Below, in pieces: positions 1 to 5,385 of a stretch of DNA of 5,385 nucleotides. The DNA comes from an uncultured Solirubrobacterales bacterium. GTDB lineage: Bacteria; Actinomycetota; Thermoleophilia; Solirubrobacterales; Solirubrobacteraceae. The number at the start of each line of letters is the position of its first letter. The stretch's first letter is position 1. The stretch lies in the NCBI GenBank assembly GCA_903959665.1, contig CAJBXY010000025.1, positions 1-5,385 of the forward strand, written 5' to 3'. The translations under genes were made by a program, and so were the position numbers. Below the pieces are notes generated by a model. It ran no database searches, had not been told where the DNA came from, and was given only the letters and a program-made list of their open reading frames with translations.

Positions 1-180
1 CAGATCGCCGCTGACGACCTTCAGGTTCTCGCCGCCGGGCCAGTGCTGCGCCATCGCCTCGAAGCGTTCACGCGAGCTCTCGCGCACGATTGCGTGGACC
101 GTGTCGCCACGCGCCAAGAGGCGCTGCGTGAGGTTGCCGCCGATGAAGCCTGTCGCGCCGGTTAGTAGATAGGTCGTCAT
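1..180 (-). CDS. NAD(P)-binding extended SDR / NAD-dependent epimerase family protein, N-terminal part
   Basis: Only the first 60 codons are present; the gene continues past the left edge. The protein opens MTTYLLTGATGFIGGNL, which is the first beta strand and glycine-rich loop of a Rossmann fold (GxxGxxG, Gly8, Gly11, Gly14) in the TGATGFIG form typical of extended short-chain dehydrogenases and sugar-nucleotide epimerases. Arg33 after the second strand (HAIVRE) often goes with NADP(H) preference, and SGDL at residues 57-60 fits the end of the third strand, where an Asp contacts the adenine. The catalytic YxxxK lies outside the window, so the substrate and reaction cannot be named. The ATG at 178-180 is the natural start because the strand begins right after it. 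There is no Shine-Dalgarno sequence, but a TANNNT hexamer ends 6 bases upstream, so the mRNA may be leaderless. The gene follows the small membrane protein by 37 bases on the same strand and could be co-transcribed with it. The family call is secure; the specific function is unknown. Confidence 0.9.
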   Translation of the reverse strand, partial: MTTYLLTGATGFIGGNLTQRLLARGDTVHAIVRESSRERFEAMAQHWPGGENLKVVSGDL

Positions 181-186
181 CGGGCG

Positions 187-192
187 AGCCTA
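187..192 (-). promoter_or_regulatory. Putative -10 element for leaderless transcription of the SDR gene
   Basis: On the minus strand the hexamer reads TAGGCT (TANNNT) and is followed by exactly 6 bases before the ATG at 180. This is where a -10 element would sit if transcription began at the A of the start codon. There is no recognisable -35 element and no ribosome binding site in the 37-base gap. The identification rests on position and on the same arrangement at the other starts in the window. Confidence 0.5.
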
Positions 193-193
193 A

Positions 194-218
194 CGCAGCG
201 CGTGATCGTTCGCAGCGC
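194..218. repeat. 8-bp direct repeat in the gap before the SDR gene
   Basis: CGCAGCGC occurs at 194-201 and again at 211-218, a 17-base period, filling much of the gap between the small membrane protein gene and the SDR gene. The second copy touches the stop codon of the membrane protein. It lies just upstream of the putative -10 element, where a regulator could bind. Short GC-rich repeats are common by chance at this base composition, so a function is only a possibility. Confidence 0.25.
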
Positions 219-511
219 TACCAGCCGGCTTGCCAGCTGTCGCCGGCCGCGGACTTGAGCCGCTTGGCGGCGTCTTTGCGAGCCTCTTTGCGCTTCTCAA
301 GCCGCCACTGCAGCAAGCTCATGCAGAGAATGAAGAGCGGGAAGAAGGCGATCACGATGAAGCCGGTCATCGTCACTACGCGGTCGGTCGCGGCGCCGTA
401 TGTTCCTTCGCCGCTGATCGGCTCCTGCGGCGATGCGGCGATCGCAGCCGGAGCCAGCAGCAACAGGCTGACGGCCGAAACTGGGAGCGCGGCGAGAACG
501 CGGAAGGTCAC
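218..511 (-). CDS. Small membrane protein with signal-peptide-like N-terminus and basic cytoplasmic tail (unknown function)
   Basis: This 97-residue protein matches no family I recognise. Residues 1-26 look like a signal peptide: Arg4, then a hydrophobic run (VLAALPVSAVSLLLLAPAA) ending in an AIAA-S cleavage-like site. A short polar stretch (27-45) follows, then one transmembrane segment (about 46-68, TMTGFIVIAFFPLFILCMSL), then a highly charged tail (about 69-88) rich in Arg, Lys and Glu and likely helical. The expected topology is outside N-terminus, one membrane span and a basic cytoplasmic C-terminus. The start is GTG at 509-511 and the stop TAG at 218-220. There is no ribosome binding site, but TAAGCT ends 6 bases before the GTG. 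The gene begins 20 bases after the hydrolase stop on the same strand, so co-transcription is likely. The signal-peptide and membrane pattern makes a real gene much more likely than the two antisense reading frames over the same bases. Confidence 0.8.
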   Translation of the reverse strand: MTFRVLAALPVSAVSLLLLAPAAIAASPQEPISGEGTYGAATDRVVTMTGFIVIAFFPLFILCMSLLQWRLEKRKEARKDAAKRLKSAAGDSWQAGW

Positions 512-517
512 GCCAGA

Positions 518-523
518 AGCTTA
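518..523 (-). promoter_or_regulatory. Putative -10 element for leaderless transcription of the small membrane protein gene
   Basis: The minus strand reads TAAGCT (TANNNT), followed by TCTGGC and then the GTG start codon, so the hexamer sits at -12 to -7 if the G of GTG is +1. It lies inside the 20-base gap after the hydrolase stop codon, which would make it an internal promoter of a possible operon. No -35 element is evident. Confidence 0.5.
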
Positions 524-531
524 CCGAATGC

Positions 532-1938
532 TCAACGCGTCTTGATCTTCGACTTCAGGAACTGGATCACCGTCTTGAGGAAATCGTTCGTCGCCGGCGC
601 TGCCAGCAGCGGGTCAAGGTGGCTTGTCGTTGTCTTCGCGTCAACGATTACAAGGCCGCCCTTGGGCACCTTCGAGCGCGCCGCAAAGTTCTTCGCACCG
701 TTGACGACTCCGTCGCGCGAGCCGCTGAGCGAGGTCTGGAAGGCGTAGTAAGGAACGTTTACGTCCTTGAGGTGCCAGACGCGCAGCCCCAGCACCTTCG
801 CGGCCGGGTTGTTTCGCTCCATCGAGCTGGCGCCGTTGGTGTCAACGTTGAGCCGCGCCGGGTAGTACCAGTCGACGCTGTTGGTGCCGTACATGTCGCC
901 AGCGAAGCCCTTGGCGATGTTCTGAACAGGAGTCACTTCGCCGTTCTCCCAGCCGCGCGGATCGCCCGTTGCGGCCAGCCGGCCGGCGCGCACCTGAATC
1001 AATGAGAGCGCCGCCGGCGAAGTGTCATTGTCGAAAGCGAAGCCAAGTGCGCCCTCGTTGGTGGTTGGCACGTCGGCCTTCAGGTATGAAGGCAGCAGCG
1101 GGAATGAAGCCAGAACCGAAGGCGCGTTTGGAGCCTTCAGTGCCGCCAGCGCGCCGACCTGCGCGAACGGGCCGGTTGCCCAAGCGAAGCCGGTGAGGCC
1201 GAGCAGGTTTGCCCATGGGCCGTCGGGGTTGGTCGCCGTGACGTCGAGCTTCGCAAGGCTGGCGCGAGCCGCTGCCGCTGTATCGGTCGAATCGAATGTT
1301 CCGGCAAGGCCGCCGTCGATCGCGACGATTCCGGCGATGTCCTTGTAGCCCGGCTTGCCATTGAAATCCCAAGCTGCATAAGCGGCGGCCATCGAGCCGC
1401 CTAGCGAGTGCCCACCGAGAATTACGGTCTTGCCCTGCTTCTTGGCCTGCAGAATCACTGCGCGGGCGTCCTCGACCTGCATCTTCATGCCCCAGTCCTT
1501 CATGAACTTGAAGTCCTTGGCCTGCTTCGGCACGAACTTCTCCTTCTGCGCTGGGTTGAGCGTCCAGCCAAGGTAATAATCGAGCGCCTGCTGCGCCGTT
1601 GCCTTGTTGGCGAGCACCTTCTGCATCATCGAGTTGTCCTCGAGCGCCTGCTCGCGGCGATCCATCGCCCAAACCTGAAGGCCAGGGACCTTCTTCGCCA
1701 GCTCGGGGCCGACGAGCGCAAAGTTTTCGGCTCCACCGTTTGTGCCTGGAATCAGCAGCAACACCTTTTTGGCGCTGCTGGGCCCGTACTTGGTGATGAA
1801 GACCTTGTTGTATTTCGCGGGTGTGCCCGGCAGCGAGCCGACCTTCACAACGGTCGGCGCGGCGGCTCCGGCAGACGCGACGAGCGTCAGGCTGAGGGCA
1901 GCGGTGGTCAGGGCGGAGAACGTCTTCAGATTGCGCAT
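532..1938 (-). CDS. Secreted alpha/beta hydrolase
   Basis: This is an exported serine hydrolase of the alpha/beta fold; the substrate cannot be read from the sequence (an ester or lipid is a guess). The start chosen is the ATG at 1936-1938 (468 residues). It gives a textbook signal peptide: MRNLK, a hydrophobic core to about residue 22, and cleavage near ASAGA-AAP (21-28). An in-frame ATG six codons upstream (1954-1956) adds MVRCAA before the signal peptide and has no usable upstream signal. The core begins with a strand and oxyanion-loop region VLLLIPGTNGG (59-69). The nucleophile elbow is GGHSLGGS, with Ser178. His440 in SHLDPLLA near the C-terminus is the likely catalytic His, and Asp409 in SGSRDGVVNG the likely acid. 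About 230 residues separate nucleophile and acid, more than in minimal members, so a cap or lid insertion is expected. The gene is divergent from the ABC-F gene and leads the minus-strand group. Confidence 0.9.
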   Translation of the reverse strand: MRNLKTFSALTTAALSLTLVASAGAAAPTVVKVGSLPGTPAKYNKVFITKYGPSSAKKVLLLIPGTNGGAENFALVGPELAKKVPGLQVWAMDRREQALEDNSMMQKVLANKATAQQALDYYLGWTLNPAQKEKFVPKQAKDFKFMKDWGMKMQVEDARAVILQAKKQGKTVILGGHSLGGSMAAAYAAWDFNGKPGYKDIAGIVAIDGGLAGTFDSTDTAAAARASLAKLDVTATNPDGPWANLLGLTGFAWATGPFAQVGALAALKAPNAPSVLASFPLLPSYLKADVPTTNEGALGFAFDNDTSPAALSLIQVRAGRLAATGDPRGWENGEVTPVQNIAKGFAGDMYGTNSVDWYYPARLNVDTNGASSMERNNPAAKVLGLRVWHLKDVNVPYYAFQTSLSGSRDGVVNGAKNFAARSKVPKGGLVIVDAKTTTSHLDPLLAAPATNDFLKTVIQFLKSKIKTR

Positions 1939-1946
1939 AGCGGCGC

Positions 1947-1952
1947 ACCGTA
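1947..1952 (-). promoter_or_regulatory. Putative -10 element of the hydrolase gene, overlapping the ABC-F -10
   Basis: On the minus strand TACGGT (TANNNT) is followed by 8 bases and then the ATG at 1938, so transcription would begin within about two bases of the start codon. No such element precedes the alternative ATG at 1956, which supports the shorter protein. Its first two bases (TA, 1951-1952) are the complement of the TA that begins the opposing element. No -35 element is visible. Confidence 0.5.
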
Positions 1953-1956
1953 CCAT
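1951..1956 (+). promoter_or_regulatory. Putative -10 element of the ABC-F gene
   Basis: TACCAT (TANNNT) is followed by CTCCCC and then the GTG at 1963, the -12 to -7 position expected for a leaderless transcript starting at GTG. The bases upstream of the GTG hold no Shine-Dalgarno sequence, and no -35 hexamer stands out at 16-18 bases. It shares TA 1951-1952 with the opposing hydrolase element, and the GTAC palindrome at 1950-1953 is the centre of the pair. Confidence 0.55.
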
Positions 1957-1962
1957 CTCCCC

Positions 1963-3933
1963 GTGGCCACTATCACCGCTTCAGATTTAGGCAAGGACGT
2001 TGCTGGCCGTCCGCTGCTGCGCGGCGTCTCGTTCCGGCTCGAGCGGCGCGACCGGATGACTATCGCCGGGCGCAACGGTGCCGGCAAGACAACGCTGCTG
2101 CGGATGCTCGCCGGTGAGACGCCGATCGACTCGGGAGAGCTGGCGCTGGCGAAGGGCACGCGCCTAGCGCTCCACGACCAGCGGCCTCCGCGCGAGCGCT
2201 CGCTGACGCTGCGCGATTACGTCCTCTCCGGCTGCACCGAAGCGGTTGCGCTGGAAGCTCAGCTGACGGAGCTGGAACGGAAGATGGGGGAGGGTGACCA
2301 GCGCGCCGTTGACTCCTACGCAAACGTTCAAGCCCGATTTGAGCTTGCTGGCGGCTACAACTGGCGCGACCGCGTAACCGACATCGTCTTCGGGCTTGGC
2401 TTCCACGAGCGCGACCTCGCCCGCTCACTTGACAGCTTCTCCGGCGGTGAGATGACGCGCGGCTCACTGGCTCGCGCGCTGGCCGGATCGCCCGACGTGC
2501 TGCTGCTTGACGAGCCGACCAACCACCTCGACATCGAATCGCTCGAGTGGCTCGAGAAGACGCTCGTCGAACTTGACGCGGCGATCATCCTCGTCGCCCA
2601 CGACCGCTGGTTCCTCGAGGCGGTCGGAACCTGCGTGCTGGAGCTCGAAGCCGGCCGCTCGCGCTTCTTCAGCGGCCCGTGGCACGCCTGGCGCACCGAG
2701 CAGGCCGTTCGCGAGTTGGCGCTTGGCCGCTCGATCCAGAAGCAGAAACTTGAGATCGAGCGGATGGCGAAGTTCGTCGAGCGCTTCCGCGCGAAGGCAT
2801 CGAAAGCGAAGCAGGCGCAGTCGCGCGTGAAGGCGCTGGACAAGATCGAACGGGTTACAGAAGATCCTCGCGACCGCCGCGAACTCGGCTTCAAGTTTGC
2901 CGCTCCGGAGCGCTCAGCGCGCGTCGTCTTCGAGCTTGAGGACGGTCGCTTGGAGGTTCCCGGCCGCACGCTGCTCCACGACGCCGCGCTCTGGCTCGAG
3001 CGTGGCGAGCACGTTTCGCTTGTCGGGCCAAACGGTTCCGGCAAGACGACGCTGGTGCGCGCGCTAACCGGCGAGCAGGAGCTAACCGCCGGTCAGCTGA
3101 AAACCGGCCACAAGGTGACCGTCGGCTACCTAAGCCAGCACGGCGAGGAGCTCGAGTGGGGTGGGGCGCGGACGGTGCTCGAGGCGGCGGTGAAGCGAAC
3201 CGGCCTCACGCCGAATGAGGCGCGCGCGCTGCTCGGCCGCTTCCTTTTCTCAGGCGAGGACGCCGAGAAGCCGCTCGACGGCCTCAGCGGCGGGGAGCGC
3301 AAGCGACTCGGCCTCGCCGTGCTGGTGGCAGGGAAGTCGAACGTTTTGATTCTCGACGAGCCGACCAACCACCTCGATCTTGAGAGCCGTGAATCGCTTG
3401 AGGACGCGCTGCGCAGCTACGAAGGCTCGCTGCTGCTTGTAACACACGACCGCGCCCTGCTCGACGCCGTCGGCACCCGCACCGTCGCCGTCGAGCAGCA
3501 CACGCTCCATTCCTACGCCGGCGGCTGGGCTGAATACGCGCGCCTGCGCGAGGAGCGCGGGCCGCTGCCGACTGTCGAGGCGCCGCCGACGCTGGCCGAG
3601 GGTGGCGGCACGATTGCGGTGAAGGTCGAAGTGGCAAAGAGCGACGGCGAGCCAGCCGCTGCGCCCAAGCTGGCGGCCGCTAAGCCGTCGGTCTCGAAAA
3701 ACCGCCGTCGCGATCAGCAGAAGCTGGAGCAGAAGATCGCAGAGGCAGAGCAGCAACTTGCGGCGCTCGAAGACGAACTAGCCGATCCCGCGGCATGGGC
3801 CAACGAATACGAGTCCGCGAAATCACAGGCCCGCCACACAGCGGCCACGCGCGCCGTCGAAGCGGCCTACGAAGAGCTTGAGCAGTTCGAGGCTGGCGCG
3901 GAAACAGCCGCCGCTAGCGCGGACGGACCTTGA
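1963..3933 (+). CDS. ABC-F family ATP-binding protein (ribosome-associated translation factor)
   Basis: This 656-residue protein has two ABC ATPase domains and no membrane segments, the plan of ABC-F proteins, which act at the ribosomal E site on stalled or initiating ribosomes. Domain 1: Walker A GRNGAGKTT (36-44), signature SGGEMTR (160-166), Walker B LLLDEPTNHLD (180-190), switch His in AHDR (212-215). Domain 2: Walker A GPNGSGKTT (355-363), signature LSGGERKR (441-448), Walker B LILDEPTNHLD (462-472), switch His in THDR (494-497). Both catalytic Glu (184, 466) are present. The linker (about 240-320) is basic and helical, with RAKASKAKQAQSRVK as the ribosome-facing tip; it is short, unlike the long linkers of antibiotic-resistance ABC-F proteins. 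An Ala/Pro-rich stretch (about 530-578) leads to a charged coiled coil (about 580-645), as in Uup-like members. The GTG at 1963 is chosen because MATITASDLGKDVAGRPLL is the usual start of domain 1. The open frame back to 1408 is antisense to the hydrolase. The exact subfamily is uncertain. Confidence 0.95.
   Translation: MATITASDLGKDVAGRPLLRGVSFRLERRDRMTIAGRNGAGKTTLLRMLAGETPIDSGELALAKGTRLALHDQRPPRERSLTLRDYVLSGCTEAVALEAQLTELERKMGEGDQRAVDSYANVQARFELAGGYNWRDRVTDIVFGLGFHERDLARSLDSFSGGEMTRGSLARALAGSPDVLLLDEPTNHLDIESLEWLEKTLVELDAAIILVAHDRWFLEAVGTCVLELEAGRSRFFSGPWHAWRTEQAVRELALGRSIQKQKLEIERMAKFVERFRAKASKAKQAQSRVKALDKIERVTEDPRDRRELGFKFAAPERSARVVFELEDGRLEVPGRTLLHDAALWLERGEHVSLVGPNGSGKTTLVRALTGEQELTAGQLKTGHKVTVGYLSQHGEELEWGGARTVLEAAVKRTGLTPNEARALLGRFLFSGEDAEKPLDGLSGGERKRLGLAVLVAGKSNVLILDEPTNHLDLESRESLEDALRSYEGSLLLVTHDRALLDAVGTRTVAVEQHTLHSYAGGWAEYARLREERGPLPTVEAPPTLAEGGGTIAVKVEVAKSDGEPAAAPKLAAAKPSVSKNRRRDQQKLEQKIAEAEQQLAALEDELADPAAWANEYESAKSQARHTAATRAVEAAYEELEQFEAGAETAAASADGP
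3914..3933. other. Tail-to-tail overlap of the ABC-F and peptidase genes
   Basis: The ABC-F stop TGA is at 3931-3933 and the peptidase stop, TAG on the minus strand, is at 3914-3916, so the last codons of both genes share 20 bases. Both ends look real: the ABC-F ends after its coiled coil, and the peptidase ends with a short basic beta-like tail (SRYSVKVRVKVRPR). I see no hairpin with a U-tract on either strand here. Confidence 0.85.
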
Positions 3934-5385
3934 CGCGAACCTTGACCGAGTAACGGCTAGGCGTCATTGATACGTCGGGGTTCTCGATCTCACCGAGGCG
4001 GCCGACGAGGCGGCTCCACTGCGAGGGAGCGAGCAGCGCCCGTGATCCGCCGCCGCCAGCACCGCCGGCGACGCCGACGCTCGGGAAGCCAACGTGAATG
4101 TGGTCATCGTGGTCGCCCATCGCCAGCGTGTTATCGGTGCCGGCGTACTGCATCAGCGTGATGATCTGGTGCGGCTTCATCGTTCCTTGCAGCGTCAGCA
4201 GCTTGCGGACGGTCGAATCGGTGATTGAGCCGGGCCCTTGGTTGCCCATGATCGACTTGCCGTTGACGCTCGCGATGTCGAGCGCGTTGCCGGACGAGTG
4301 GTCGGAGACGTTGCCGCTGGCCGTTAGGTAGCCATGGCCGCAGGTGAGGCTTGTGACCGAGAGGTCGAGGCCGCTGCCTGAAAGGAATGCCATCGTCGCC
4401 AAGACGCGGCGGTCAATTGTTCCCGCGCGAATGTCTTGGCGGCCGCACTCGTAGATGTCGAGCTTTGGATCGGCCAGCACGCGGCGCTCCAGCGCCTCCT
4501 TGCTCATCAGCAGAATCTGCCCAATCGTCGCGCCCTTGCCGTTGCCACCGAGCATCGGGTTGGCGGCGCGGTAGACGTTGGCCGATGCCAGCATCTTCCA
4601 GCCGTCAAGGATCGGTGTTGGGTCGATCCTTGGCGCTCCGGTGCCGGCCGGGCGAATCTCAAAGCGAAGGTGCGGCGGCTGAGCGATGCCGAGCTTCTTC
4701 GCGGCCCGCTGGCTGGCGCTGTCGTTGCGGTCCGCCGCAAGTGAGGCGGCGCCGATGCGGCCGAGGATTGAGCCTGCAATTACCTGCGAACCTTTGCGCA
4801 GTGGCTTCAACGCGACCTGGTCGCGGCGCAGCGAGTAGGGCGCGGCGAGGTAGCGCCCTAGTTGACCGGAGCTGACGGCCGATGCCGACTGGCCATCATC
4901 GGCGGCGCCTGTCGCGGCGACCTGCTGCGAACCGCCGGCGCTATAGGAAGCTGGGCGCTGAGGCTCAGCGAAGAGCCGCTCTTTGCCTGAAACGGCTGCT
5001 CTTGGAGCGGCAGTTTCGCTGGTCGCGACCGAAGGAGCGGAGGAGGACGGCGCCTCGTCGTTGATCACCTTTACGGCGCTTGTGTCGGGGCGCGGCACTA
5101 CGTGCTGAGCTGCGACCGAATCGAGCTGGCCGTATGTGTAGAGGTTGCCGTAAACGTCGCGCATCTCGATGAAGTTGCCGAGCCGCTTCGAGCGGCCGAT
5201 CCTGACGACCTCACCATCCTGAACTGCGACGGCGGCCGCGCCGCTCTGGCCGTAGATCGAGATGCCCTTGGCTGAACCCTTCGAGTAGCTGCTGGCGCCG
5301 GTGATCGGCGAGCGGCCCATCGTCAGCCCGCTCAGCGCGCTGATCAGGTCGGCAGGAAGCGCGGCGAGAGCCTTCGCTCGCTTCA
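3914..5385 (-). CDS. Cell-wall protein with degenerate split LytM/M23 domain and M15-like zinc peptidase domain, 5' end outside window
   Basis: The frame is open through the right edge: 21 codons precede the first ATG (5318-5320), so the true start lies outside the window. Residues are counted from that Met. Residues about 18-70 follow the LytM/M23 pattern (KGISIYGQSG, AVQDGEVVRIG, GNF, YTYGQL). A Ser/Ala-rich, probably disordered stretch (about 75-155) interrupts it, and the fold resumes with LKPLRKGSQVIAGSILGRIG (171-190) and PPHLRFEIRP (215-224). M23 metal ligands are largely lost: HxGxD has become AKGIS, and HxH has become HLR. The second domain (about 280-412) resembles the M15/VanY D-Ala-D-Ala carboxypeptidase fold: SDHSSGNALDIA gives His341 and Asp348 with the M15 H-x6-D spacing, and DHDDHIHVGF gives His409. 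These are the three expected zinc ligands. A Gly-rich linker (416-426) leads to a C-terminal tail. The role is probably cell-wall cleavage or remodelling outside the membrane; any export signal lies beyond the window. Bond specificity is unknown. Confidence 0.85.
   Translation of the reverse strand, partial: KRAKALAALPADLISALSGLTMGRSPITGASSYSKGSAKGISIYGQSGAAAVAVQDGEVVRIGRSKRLGNFIEMRDVYGNLYTYGQLDSVAAQHVVPRPDTSAVKVINDEAPSSSAPSVATSETAAPRAAVSGKERLFAEPQRPASYSAGGSQQVAATGAADDGQSASAVSSGQLGRYLAAPYSLRRDQVALKPLRKGSQVIAGSILGRIGAASLAADRNDSASQRAAKKLGIAQPPHLRFEIRPAGTGAPRIDPTPILDGWKMLASANVYRAANPMLGGNGKGATIGQILLMSKEALERRVLADPKLDIYECGRQDIRAGTIDRRVLATMAFLSGSGLDLSVTSLTCGHGYLTASGNVSDHSSGNALDIASVNGKSIMGNQGPGSITDSTVRKLLTLQGTMKPHQIITLMQYAGTDNTLAMGDHDDHIHVGFPSVGVAGGAGGGGSRALLAPSQWSRLVGRLGEIENPDVSMTPSRYSVKVRVKVRPR

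Noticed and set aside
230..748. Plus-strand frames over the small membrane protein gene
   Set aside because: They have no recognisable features, run into the hydrolase gene antisense, and have no supporting start signal. The minus-strand frame has a coherent signal peptide and membrane span.
1025..1948. 307-codon minus-strand frame overlapping the hydrolase in another frame
   Set aside because: The translation is Arg/Gly-rich with no motif, and the hydrolase frame over the same bases has a signal peptide and a GHSLGG nucleophile elbow.
1408..1962. Long open frame upstream of and continuous with the ABC-F gene on the plus strand, which would give an 841-residue protein
   Set aside because: It is antisense to the clearly coding hydrolase and its translation is low-complexity, Leu/Arg-rich with no domain. 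The ATPase fold begins right at the GTG at 1963.
1957..1962. GGGGAG on the minus strand next to ATG 1954-1956 as a ribosome binding site for the hydrolase
   Set aside because: It directly abuts that ATG with no spacer and is 18 bases from the preferred ATG, so it is badly placed for both. It is also the complement of the C-rich bases just before the ABC-F GTG.
2355..3044. 229-codon minus-strand frame inside the ABC-F gene
   Set aside because: Its Ser/Arg-rich composition is typical of an antisense shadow in GC-rich coding DNA, and the plus strand there encodes conserved ATPase motifs.
3927..3948. Repeated ACCTTGAC at the end of the ABC-F gene
   Set aside because: The two copies fall in the peptidase tail, where they encode the repeated Val-Lys-Val pattern, so the protein repeat explains them. 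They do not form a hairpin.

Overview
The window is GC-rich and densely packed with genes of ordinary bacterial type. The GC-rich coding, the very short intergenic gaps, the absence of Shine-Dalgarno sequences and the -10-like TANNNT hexamers placed just upstream of start codons all suggest an actinomycete. The look of the secreted hydrolase and of the LytM/M15 peptidase makes a member of the Thermoleophilia (Solirubrobacterales) my best guess. That taxonomic call is inference from pattern recognition and was not tested.

Layout. Positions 1-1938 hold three genes on the minus strand, read from right to left: a secreted alpha/beta hydrolase (532-1938), a 97-residue single-pass membrane protein (218-511), and the first 60 codons of an NAD(P)-binding epimerase/SDR protein that runs off the left edge. 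The gaps between them are 20 and 37 bases, so they look like an operon, although each start also has its own promoter-like hexamer. Positions 1963-3933 hold an ABC-F ATPase on the plus strand, divergent from the hydrolase with only 24 bases between the two start codons. Positions 3914-5385 hold a minus-strand gene, open through the right edge, for a cell-wall protein that joins a degenerate, split LytM/M23 domain to an M15-like zinc peptidase domain. It overlaps the end of the ABC-F gene tail-to-tail by 20 bases. There are no RNA genes, mobile elements or CRISPR arrays, and no stretch over 300 bases lacks a gene.

How the genes relate. The genes do not form an obvious pathway. One is a translation factor (ABC-F), and the others concern the envelope or small-molecule chemistry: an exported hydrolase, a small membrane protein, a murein peptidase and an oxidoreductase/epimerase. 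I see no defence system or other accessory system. The most interesting signals are regulatory: the four starts with upstream sequence in the window each have a TANNNT hexamer 6 or 8 bases before the start codon, and the divergent hydrolase and ABC-F genes appear to share the same TA dinucleotide of two opposed -10 elements. The second notable point is the peptidase, whose M23 part has lost most of its metal ligands while its M15-like part keeps them.
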